Positions 1-6,932 of a stretch of DNA of 64,000 nucleotides are shown one piece after another. The stretch comes from Sphingobacterium populi. Its GTDB lineage: Bacteria; Bacteroidota; Bacteroidia; Sphingobacteriales; Sphingobacteriaceae. The notes beneath the pieces were generated by a model that saw nothing but the letters and a program-made list of their open reading frames with translations, did no database searches and had not been told where the DNA came from. How positions within the stretch are numbered: the stretch's first letter is position 1; every line of letters starts with the position of its first letter. The DNA is taken from NCBI RefSeq assembly GCF_001586775.1, contig NZ_LQXS01000001.1:806001-870000 (forward strand), written 5' to 3'. The translations under genes were made by a program, and so were the position numbers.

Positions 1-240
1 ATCGATCCATGCGCGGTGCAATGTGCCTGCAACACTTTTATCCGTCTCTACGTCTTCACCGAGTTTACCTACCTCAGCACTAAGCTCTTGTGCGAAGCGT
101 CTACTTTGATCAGCGTATTGCGTAAATAATTCACGCAGATCCACATTTTCGTCTCCAATATCTTCATTAGCTTTGTTAAAACCAGCTACCCGATCATTAT
201 TAATTTCGATCAAATCGTGTAAAATATCTACTTTCATCAT
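1..240 (-). CDS. DUF2383 / PA2169-family four-helix-bundle protein (3' end outside window)
   Basis: About 80 N-terminal residues are visible; the gene runs leftward out of the window. The start is a tandem ATG-ATG at 235-240 and the protein begins MMKVDILHDLIEINNDRVAG. The alternation of hydrophobic and charged residues, the N-terminal LIEINNDRVAGF segment and the later ELFTQYADQSRRFAQEL segment match the DUF2383 (PA2169) family, ferritin-like four-helix bundles of about 150 residues often linked to stress or stationary phase. Its biochemical role is unknown. The 179 bp between it and the next gene hold no feature I can name. Confidence 0.72.
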   Translation of the reverse strand, partial: MMKVDILHDLIEINNDRVAGFNKANEDIGDENVDLRELFTQYADQSRRFAQELSAEVGKLGEDVETDKSVAGTLHRAWID

Positions 241-419
241 GATTAATTATTTTTACGACGGCGACTATCAACCGTCCAAGATTCAACACGTATTTTACGA
301 TATGGTTTTACTACGCTAGTTCGAATTGGTTACTTTAACAAAAATTTAAGATTCAGCGTTCCATTATCCGACTATAATTCAAAGCGTACACGAATCACTG
401 GAAATTACGATTTAAATTG

Positions 420-1514
420 CTACGAACTTTTACTTAACTCTAGTAAGGCACTCTGTATCTCCCTATCGAGTTTGTTGGCAGCTTCGATAATCATATTGAT
501 CTCCTGCTGCTGCGGTGCGCTTCCAAGTTCTTTCCATATCTGGGTAATCCCCAAAATGGACGATACTGGACCACGAAATCGATGGGATTGTAAATCATTA
601 ATCCACTGTATTCTCTTCCTATCTCGCAACGAGATGTGATTTTCAGTATTTTCCGGCAAGATGGGCAAAGCGTGATAAGATACGCCAATTAGCTTACCTG
701 AGAGATCGTATGCCGGACTAAAGTGACAATACGACTGGACACCGCCCCAACAAATACCATATTTAATTTCTTGAGAAATGCTTTTGCCATCTAAGGCTTT
801 ATAATAATTTTCAATAAAATCAGACTTGGTTTGAGGCCCAAGGTAATCTCTAATATCATCACCAGCTTTGATCTCAAGTTGCAAATTCTCACAGATTAAT
901 TGCGATAGGTATGGATGGCAGGTAACAACTCGAAAATTTTTATCTAATAATAATGTGACCACCGTCTTGCCATCAAAAAGCTTTTCTCGACGAATAACCT
1001 CTGCTTCTGGATCATCAAGCGAAAGACCAGTATTCAAATCTATCGTATTGTTCTCAACTAAGCTGGACAATTTTTTGACAACTGTTTTCAGCAATTCGAG
1101 CTGTATACTGGATATTTTATTGGGTGCATCATGATATATGCATAGGAAAGCCAGCAAATTTCCATTTTCACAATACAAAGGTACGCCAACATAGAAAAGT
1201 ATTCTCAACGATTCATTCCCCAGCAAAATTGGTGATAAAAGTGGTAAGTTTAGTACATCTTCACATACCACCAGATCACTTCCTTGTTGTAACCTATACA
1301 GTAAAGAATCCGCTTGATCTATTCTATCCAGTTCAAATCCATAACTGCAATAATTATATTGATGCCCTTCACGTAATTGCGCGATGGTCGCAAATCTAGC
1401 GCCACAAACTTTGGCAGCTGCGGCGATGGCGTCTCTTATCTCTTGATTGTTAGCAATATCAACGCTAAGCTGGGGTTGCGCTGGAACAGCCTTTGTTGGC
1501 AATCTTTCTGGCAT
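420..1514 (-). CDS. GAF-PAS protein with a histidine-kinase-like H-box but no ATPase domain
   Basis: 364 residues. Residues about 15-155 look like a GAF sensor domain and about 180-285 like a PAS fold. The last 70 residues form a helical DHp-like segment with the motif SHRFRGP (His311), close to the H-box of HisKA kinases (compare SHxxRxP). The protein stops right after this region, so the HATPase_c domain that should supply ATP binding is absent, and no HATPase-like ORF lies next to it. No membrane segment is evident, so it is probably cytoplasmic. It lies 57 bp downstream of a single-domain response regulator on the same strand and is probably cotranscribed with it. Inference: a histidine phosphotransfer or scaffold protein that needs a kinase in trans, rather than a working kinase. 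Confidence 0.7.
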   Translation of the reverse strand: MPERLPTKAVPAQPQLSVDIANNQEIRDAIAAAAKVCGARFATIAQLREGHQYNYCSYGFELDRIDQADSLLYRLQQGSDLVVCEDVLNLPLLSPILLGNESLRILFYVGVPLYCENGNLLAFLCIYHDAPNKISSIQLELLKTVVKKLSSLVENNTIDLNTGLSLDDPEAEVIRREKLFDGKTVVTLLLDKNFRVVTCHPYLSQLICENLQLEIKAGDDIRDYLGPQTKSDFIENYYKALDGKSISQEIKYGICWGGVQSYCHFSPAYDLSGKLIGVSYHALPILPENTENHISLRDRKRIQWINDLQSHRFRGPVSSILGITQIWKELGSAPQQQEINMIIEAANKLDREIQSALLELSKSS

Positions 1515-1571
1515 TTTATGATTGATAATTTTCGTAAGAGATAATTCTTTTCTCGTGTTGGCTAACTAATG

Positions 1572-1988
1572 CTAAGGTATGTCGTCGTGATTATCTGTCC
1601 AGCAAATTTGCATAAAATTTTCCCTAATCAAAGGCTTTGTTAAATAACTATCGACTTCTTTTTTAGATAAGCTACGGAAGCTGTCTTCTGGGGATACCGA
1701 AGAACTCACGATATATAGCTTACTATTAGTAAGCAACTGTTGATTACTTAGATGGTCCACCAATTCCCAACCATTCATCAATGGCATATTGATATCCACA
1801 AGTAGAACATTCGGCAGCACATTTCCTGCATTATTTTGTTCCATAAAATACGCCAAAGCCTCTTTTCCATCGTAGAAGCTTATAAAATCCAAATCCTTAC
1901 ATAATGCCGCCAAATTCACTTTGCATACATAATGAAAGATTGGATCATCATCTACGACACATATTATCATCTTTGATTTTTTAGCCAT
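1572..1988 (-). CDS. single-domain response regulator (CheY/Rcp1-like receiver)
   Basis: 138 residues, receiver domain only. The acidic pocket is VVDDDP (residues 11-16), the phospho-acceptor is Asp65 in VDINMPLMNGW, the conserved Ser/Thr site falls in SSS (95-97) and the conserved Lys is Lys118 in TKP, so all residues needed for phosphorylation are present. There is no output domain, so it should act by protein contact or as a phosphorelay shuttle. It is the first gene of a leftward pair with the ATPase-less GAF-PAS-DHp protein; the pairing suggests a shared relay fed by an unlinked kinase. The short tail TDNHDDIP is unremarkable. Confidence 0.9.
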   Translation of the reverse strand: MAKKSKMIICVVDDDPIFHYVCKVNLAALCKDLDFISFYDGKEALAYFMEQNNAGNVLPNVLLVDINMPLMNGWELVDHLSNQQLLTNSKLYIVSSSVSPEDSFRSLSKKEVDSYLTKPLIRENFMQICWTDNHDDIP

Positions 1989-2354
1989 AATTTATACTAC
2001 AAAGTACCGTATTGAAATATATTGGAATGCCTGGTTGTTACATAGTATTCTTTAAAGATTATAATTTAAAGGTACCGATTGATAATAATTTTTCATTTTT
2101 TTTCCACATAACAATAAGATTTTGTAGATCGCTTATGTTTGCCATTAGCCATTAGTGTTGGATACGTTTGCAAACTAATTTTCTCAGATAATGATATTAT
2201 TTTAGTTATTTATATGTCACAACATCATGTAATACTTGTTTCATAACAGGTATAAATTTCCATTAAACCACTTTTAGACGTATTTATACCCGATTTAAGC
2301 GGTCATTATAATCAATTGCCGCATTCTTAATATTTTCGCGGAGACAACATTTAA
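1989..2354. other. 366-bp divergent intergenic region of the signalling cluster
   Basis: AT-rich spacer between the leftward response regulator and the rightward degenerate receiver; it must carry both promoters. On the plus strand TATTTTCG at 2331-2338, one base off the Bacteroidota minus-7 consensus TAnnTTTG, lies 16 bp before the ATG at 2355. A short direct repeat (GCCATTA twice) lies near 2140-2155. I see no RNA gene, convincing ORF or long inverted repeat. Confidence 0.5.
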
Positions 2355-2711
2355 ATGGCATCTAAAGTTATAATTGCGGACACAATTGATCTCTACAGAT
2401 TTAGTCTGATAGGTGTCATTAGAGCGTGTAGTACTGATATCGAAATATTCGAAGCTACAGACGTGGCTGAAGTACTCGAAATACTCAAGAACAACGATAT
2501 TTCAATCGTATTCATAAATATTAATATGTTGGATTTAAATGATCCAACCATACTAAAATACCTTAATAAACTCCAAGTCGTACTGGTCAAAGATAGTCGC
2601 TCTACAGATGTGTTAGACGAAAACAATTTACCATTCGTAGCTCGGACGATAGAATTAGAAAATAGTCTAGAATCCAGTAAAGCTGCGATTATCGAAATAC
2701 TAAACAACTAG
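2355..2711 (+). CDS. degenerate receiver-like protein (pseudo-receiver)
   Basis: 118 residues. The N-terminus KVIIADTIDLYRFSLIGVI and the core ISIVFININMLDL follow the receiver-domain beta1-alpha1 and beta3 patterns (compare IVLVDDH and IVLLDINMPG). At the phospho-acceptor position the expected Asp is Asn (Asn55 in FININM), and the acidic pair after beta1 is reduced to a single Asp9. A Lys in VVLVKDSR (Lys79) may be the remains of another conserved site. It therefore should not be phosphorylated in the classical way. It is divergent from a canonical receiver and an ATPase-less H-box protein. The fold assignment rests on pattern recognition alone; an unrelated small alpha/beta protein is possible. 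Confidence 0.5.
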   Translation: MASKVIIADTIDLYRFSLIGVIRACSTDIEIFEATDVAEVLEILKNNDISIVFININMLDLNDPTILKYLNKLQVVLVKDSRSTDVLDENNLPFVARTIELENSLESSKAAIIEILNN

Positions 2712-2769
2712 CTTTAAATAAATTCATCAGGTGTGAAGCAGCTTAGCTATTCGTGAGCTAGTGCAACTT

Positions 2770-3846
2770 TTAGTAACTATTCTTTTTTGACCAGGCCACA
2801 ATTAAACGATTCATCATTCCATAACGTTGCGCACCTTCGGGTTGATTATTATGCTGTAGATAATGATTGTAAAAAATACCCGAAATATAATTGACTGTAC
2901 CGTTGTATTTCGACCAGAACTCCCTTTCATTTTGCATATCTCGCAAAATTTGAGGATGCAATAGTGCAACATAATGTTTAAAAGACTCGGGTTGTGCAAC
3001 ACGCATCGCAGCCAACAAAGATTGGATGGCCGAATAATGTGCGCTGTATGCATACCAGGGATTAGGGTGCTGTGCTAGTATTTGAAAAGCGATAAAATTA
3101 CATTCATCTTCAAATCCTATTCCCATCTGGTGCGCCAGCTCGTGTACTACCGTGAACGGAAAACTTGGCCAAGGCGTTAAAGCATTTATGTGTGCTTCAT
3201 GTGTGAAAGGATTGAAATAGCCATTTACCGCAAAGTATGATACCAAATGGCTCGATATTGGATATTTAGCATGGATATTCTTCTTTCGTAATACAGCGTC
3301 GAAAATCGTATCATTAGCCATAACATGTTCCAATTGTTCCTTATTTTGGTCATAATCTATCGCTCCGTCATCCACTTGCTTTCGCAGCACATTTGCACGA
3401 CGAATCAAGCTATCTAAAACAACTTCGTATGCACTTGCAGGAATATGGTCAACTTCCAGATTGTAGGTTGCGGCCAACGGCTGCCGATAGTAATTCAATC
3501 CCCAACCGACGTAAAACAAATGATGAAGTACCATCGTCATCGTCACAAATTGAAGTCCGGATCGCCCGGCACTCTGCCATTGCCTTAAGATTAAAAAACG
3601 AACTACTCGCAGACATAGCATGAGCAAGCTGCACAAGGCAGCCACATAAAACAAATCGCCTACACTAAAAGGCAACCAACTAAAAAGGATCGTAGGAACA
3701 TAACTATATATCGGGTAAAAGTGATTAGAATATAACCATTCTACACGTGCTGCATCTTGCACGAAAAAAAAACCGAAGATGCCCAGCAAGACACCCACTC
3801 CTATTAACCAGTAATACAGACGATTATTTGACCTTTGCGATCGCAT
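2770..3846 (-). CDS. DUF3810 membrane protein with zinc-peptidase HExxH motif
   Basis: 358 residues. Hydrophobic segments lie at about 11-29, 62-86 and 98-113, followed by a large soluble part, presumably extracytoplasmic. The metal-binding motif HELAH is at 235-239, with Glu246/Glu248 in GFEDECNF as candidate third ligands, a gluzincin-like arrangement. This matches the Bacteroidota DUF3810 family, annotated as putative zinc metallopeptidases but without a characterised member that I know of. It is the last gene of the pyrD - HDAC - nucleoid protein operon, starting 3 bp after the preceding stop. Confidence 0.85.
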   Translation of the reverse strand: MRSQRSNNRLYYWLIGVGVLLGIFGFFFVQDAARVEWLYSNHFYPIYSYVPTILFSWLPFSVGDLFYVAALCSLLMLCLRVVRFLILRQWQSAGRSGLQFVTMTMVLHHLFYVGWGLNYYRQPLAATYNLEVDHIPASAYEVVLDSLIRRANVLRKQVDDGAIDYDQNKEQLEHVMANDTIFDAVLRKKNIHAKYPISSHLVSYFAVNGYFNPFTHEAHINALTPWPSFPFTVVHELAHQMGIGFEDECNFIAFQILAQHPNPWYAYSAHYSAIQSLLAAMRVAQPESFKHYVALLHPQILRDMQNEREFWSKYNGTVNYISGIFYNHYLQHNNQPEGAQRYGMMNRLIVAWSKKNSY

Positions 3847-3849
3847 AAG

Positions 3850-4905
3850 CTATTGTTCGTTATCGAAATACAATTTATAGAAATTCATGCCACGCTCTTC
3901 ATCGTATCCTCTTTCGATATAATCGCGCTTTCCATGAATATAAATATGAAAATTTTTATCCAATTTAACCACTGATTTATAGTCAGATGCCATCTTTTTA
4001 ACTGCACCAGCAGCTATTTCAAAATTTGCCTGAAAAGGCATATCCAGCTCTTCGCCTACCTGATCGCGGTAGTCTTTAAACAGAGAAATCGCCTGTGCGT
4101 TGCCCAATACTTCACCCGAAAATTCCTCTTCCTCAAAAGTATCATGCGCTTTGAAGTAATTCATAGAACGGTTAAGCAAATCTGCTTTTTCCGCTTTATC
4201 CATTTCAAAAACTTCATCAATCTTCTCATTGACAAAGTTTTTATACACTTTCAAAAAATTACCCGTCTGCTGAAAATTGTCGTCCCGTACCCGCAGTTGC
4301 AAGAAATCATCTTTCCAATATACGGCGTCTGAGCCATTGGTCTGATCCGTTACCAATACTTTATAACCTTGTTCGGCATCCGCTTTTACAATCACCACAC
4401 CTTTGTCGAGTTTGTTGATATTGATCGCTTCCTGCTCGTAATCCAATCCAAATCCGCCTTGCTCCGGGTATACTTTCAGATAAGCTTCTTTATTCTCTGA
4501 TTTAAAGATTCCTACAGCAGATCCCTCCTCACCTTCCATTTGAATATTTTTCAGTGCGACCACATACAATTCACCGGATTTGATATTGGGATGCGAAGAT
4601 ACCTCGTATAAATGCTTTGTTACCTGCTCCGAAAATTCATGAAATGGCATTTTCCCGTCGAAAAATGCATGCGCAAAATGATAGACTTCATTGAGTTGCA
4701 AATCTTCATTGGGATGAAAAAAGCGGTATACTTCCTTCACTTTCGCGAAAGGCTTCATAAAATATTGCATCAGCAAATCCGGTAGTACTTCGTCTTGACT
4801 CAAGTCAATCGGCTGTTCCGACAAGGCATAATATTCGTCGCGAGCTTTGTTGCCCACACGATGGATAGATAATGATTCGAACGTAGCGTCTTGATGAAAA
4901 AACAT
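3850..4905 (-). CDS. nucleoid-associated protein, NdpA/YejK-like family
   Basis: 351 residues, soluble. The start MFFHQDATFESLSIHRVGNK and the spread of conserved segments match the 37-kDa nucleoid-associated protein family (NA37/YejK), including a C-terminal part that ends in a repeated-strand region (NFHIYIHGKRDYIERGYDE). E. coli YejK is found on the nucleoid, but its molecular role is not well defined. The gene sits 31 bp after the HDAC-like gene and 3 bp before DUF3810 on the same strand, so it should be cotranscribed with pyrD. No frameshift or missing segment is seen. Confidence 0.82.
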   Translation of the reverse strand: MFFHQDATFESLSIHRVGNKARDEYYALSEQPIDLSQDEVLPDLLMQYFMKPFAKVKEVYRFFHPNEDLQLNEVYHFAHAFFDGKMPFHEFSEQVTKHLYEVSSHPNIKSGELYVVALKNIQMEGEEGSAVGIFKSENKEAYLKVYPEQGGFGLDYEQEAININKLDKGVVIVKADAEQGYKVLVTDQTNGSDAVYWKDDFLQLRVRDDNFQQTGNFLKVYKNFVNEKIDEVFEMDKAEKADLLNRSMNYFKAHDTFEEEEFSGEVLGNAQAISLFKDYRDQVGEELDMPFQANFEIAAGAVKKMASDYKSVVKLDKNFHIYIHGKRDYIERGYDEERGMNFYKLYFDNEQ

Positions 4906-4936
4906 GCTTATTGAAATTTAAATAATAATAGTGTAG

Positions 4937-5842
4937 TTATAAATGGTACAAGTCGATCGCTGTGCGGTAAGTGCTTACATGCGCATCTACGATATGGCGC
5001 AAAACTTCGGAATATCCGCCGCCCATACTGACTTGCACAGGAGCTTGATACGCGCGGCACAACTCGAATACGATTTGATCACGCTGCCGACAACCTTCCG
5101 CTGTCAATCCCAATTTACCTAGCTTATCGGTTGCCAACACATCTACGCCAGCTTGGTAAAATACAAAATCGGGTTTCACCTGCTCAAAAACAGGATTCAA
5201 TGTCTTCGACAGTTGCGCAAGATAATCCGCGTCGCCGATGCCATCGTCCAACCCAACATCACAGTGCGATTGCTCCTTTATGAAAGGGTAATTTTTCTCC
5301 CCGTGCATCGAGAACGTAAAGACACTGCGATGATCCCTAAATATATGTGCTGTGCCATTTCCCTGATGTACATCCAGATCCACGATCAAAATTCGATTTG
5401 CAAGCTTCTGATGTTGCAAGTACGCAGCAGCGACGGCTTGATCATTGAGCAAGCAAAATCCTTCTCCGAAATCACGACCCGCATGATGCGTACCACCAGC
5501 AGCGTTGAAAGCCACGCCATATTGCAGCGCATAATGACAGGCTTTTATCGTACCATCGACGAGCAGTCGCTCGCGAATAATCAAGGATTCGGACAAGGCA
5601 AAGCCAATGCGGCGAACCATTTTGGCATCCAAGGTGAGATGGAGCAAATGATCCACATAGTCGGAATCGTGCGCCAAACAGAGTGTGGCGCGATCTGCCC
5701 ATATCGGTTCAAAGAAATTGTCTTTAGCTGCCAATCCTTCGTGCATTAATTGCTGCGGTATCAGTTCGTACTTTGCCATCGGAAACCGATGATTGTCGGG
5801 AACGGGATGTACATAAGCTGGATGATAGGCAATTTTGAGCAC
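4937..5842 (-). CDS. histone deacetylase family zinc hydrolase
   Basis: 301 residues, the usual length of bacterial class II-like HDAC/AcuC/acetylpolyamine amidohydrolase-like proteins. The catalytic His pair is GGTHHAG (119-120). The zinc ligands appear as VDLDVHQGNGT (Asp157 and His159, with Asp155) and Asp234 in AGVDVLATD. MGGGYS supplies the transition-state Tyr287. Bacterial members deacetylate small molecules or acetyl-lysine proteins; the substrate here cannot be read from sequence. It follows pyrD by 10 bp and precedes a nucleoid-associated protein gene by 31 bp, so the three should share a transcript. Confidence 0.88.
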   Translation of the reverse strand: MLKIAYHPAYVHPVPDNHRFPMAKYELIPQQLMHEGLAAKDNFFEPIWADRATLCLAHDSDYVDHLLHLTLDAKMVRRIGFALSESLIIRERLLVDGTIKACHYALQYGVAFNAAGGTHHAGRDFGEGFCLLNDQAVAAAYLQHQKLANRILIVDLDVHQGNGTAHIFRDHRSVFTFSMHGEKNYPFIKEQSHCDVGLDDGIGDADYLAQLSKTLNPVFEQVKPDFVFYQAGVDVLATDKLGKLGLTAEGCRQRDQIVFELCRAYQAPVQVSMGGGYSEVLRHIVDAHVSTYRTAIDLYHL

Positions 5843-5852
5843 AGCGAATGAA

Positions 5853-6881
5853 TTACTTTTTGAGTAATGCTTTGCAAATTTTGCTGACCAAACCTGGTCC
5901 TTCGTAGATAAAGCCAGTATACAACTGAATTAAAGCGGCACCAGCTTCTAATTTTTCCAATGCATCCGCAGCGGAATGAATACCGCCAACACCAATCACT
6001 GGAAATGCTCTGTTAGATTTTTGAACCAAATAACGGATCACTTCTGTAGAGCGTTTGGTCAATGGTTTTCCGCTCACACCGCCTGTTTCTTGCACTAAGC
6101 CTGGATCGCTTTTTAGTCCGTCACGAGAAATTGTTGTATTCGTAGCAATCACGCCGGAAATCTTTGTTTCTTGTACGATCTCGACGATATCATCCAATTG
6201 GCTATCGGTTAGATCAGGAGCTATTTTTAACAAAATTGGCTTCGCGACGTCTTTTTGTAAGTTAGCCGCTTGCAAGGTGTTTAAGATATGCATGAGTGGC
6301 TCTTTTTCCTGCAGTTCTCGCAAACCTGGTGTATTTGGCGAGCTCACATTGACCACAAAATAATCAACATAACTATACAAGGAATGAAAACAGTACAAAT
6401 AATCATCGACCGCCTGTTCGTTTGGAGTCAACTTATTCTTACCAATATTACCACCAATGATCAAGCTGCCTTTATTTTTAAGATGTTTTAAGCGACCTGC
6501 CGCCACATCAGCACCTTGATTGTTGAAACCCATGCGATTGATAAGCGCTCCGTCCGGAATCAGGCGAAACATGCGCGGTTTATCATTGCCAGGCTGAGGT
6601 TTTGGTGTTACGGTTCCTATTTCGATAAATCCAAAACCGAAAGAAGCCATTTCTTCTATGTACGATCCATTCTTGTCAAACCCTGCAGCAAGTCCGACAG
6701 GATTCTTAAACTTCAAGCCAAACACTTCTCGTTCCAGACGACGATCTTCGACCGCATACGAAGCTTTCAATACTGCTTTTGAACCCCATATTTTTGACAC
6801 TTTAGAAAGTCCACCGGTCACCAAATGATGCGCCGATTCTGGATCCATTTTAAAAAAGAATGGTTTGACGAGTTTATACAT
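5853..6881 (-). CDS. pyrD: dihydroorotate dehydrogenase (quinone), class 2
   Basis: 342 residues, normal for the membrane-associated class 2 enzyme, which oxidises dihydroorotate to orotate with quinone as acceptor (fourth step of UMP synthesis). It has the N-terminal helical extension [19 protein letters not shown] that binds membrane and quinone, the FMN-site segment [10 protein letters not shown], and the catalytic-loop motif NVSSPNTPG (178-186) with the class 2 serine. [11 protein letters not shown] and the late phosphate-binding loop are intact. It is the first gene of a leftward four-gene operon. A minus-7 element only about 8 bp from the ATG suggests a leaderless or nearly leaderless mRNA. 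Confidence 0.96.
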   Translation of the reverse strand: MYKLVKPFFFKMDPESAHHLVTGGLSKVSKIWGSKAVLKASYAVEDRRLEREVFGLKFKNPVGLAAGFDKNGSYIEEMASFGFGFIEIGTVTPKPQPGNDKPRMFRLIPDGALINRMGFNNQGADVAAGRLKHLKNKGSLIIGGNIGKNKLTPNEQAVDDYLYCFHSLYSYVDYFVVNVSSPNTPGLRELQEKEPLMHILNTLQAANLQKDVAKPILLKIAPDLTDSQLDDIVEIVQETKISGVIATNTTISRDGLKSDPGLVQETGGVSGKPLTKRSTEVIRYLVQKSNRAFPVIGVGGIHSAADALEKLEAGAALIQLYTGFIYEGPGLVSKICKALLKK

Positions 6882-6888
6882 AGTACGG

Positions 6889-6896
6889 CAAATTTA
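6889..6896 (-). promoter_or_regulatory. minus-7 element of pyrD promoter (TAAATTTG)
   Basis: Exact match to Bacteroidota TAnnTTTG on the minus strand. It ends 7 bp before the pyrD ATG, which would place the transcript start at or beside the start codon. A clear minus-33 TTG box is not visible. Confidence 0.55.
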
Positions 6897-6919
6897 ACCA
6901 AAGAAGCAGAAATATTCAC

Positions 6920-6927
6920 TACTTTTG
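6920..6927 (+). promoter_or_regulatory. minus-7 element of ABC-F promoter (TACTTTTG)
   Basis: Exact TAnnTTTG match ending 5 bp before the ATG at 6933, again implying a leaderless transcript. It is arranged back-to-back with the pyrD element inside a 51-bp divergent gap. This supports the start at 6933 over any upstream in-frame codon, which would lie in or before the promoter. Confidence 0.55.
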
Positions 6928-6932
6928 CGGAA

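Noticed and set aside
420..2711. Calling the signalling cluster a defence system
   Set aside because: No nuclease, toxin, reverse transcriptase or cyclic-nucleotide enzyme is linked; signal transduction explains the domains.
5153..5749. 198-codon open frame on the plus strand opposite the HDAC-like gene
   Set aside because: It is antisense to a gene with intact catalytic motifs, has no promoter or family resemblance, and its length comes from codon bias of the real gene.
6825..6932. Upstream extension of the ABC-F gene
   Set aside because: The extra codons are antisense to the pyrD start and cover the divergent promoters; homologous proteins begin at MISINN.
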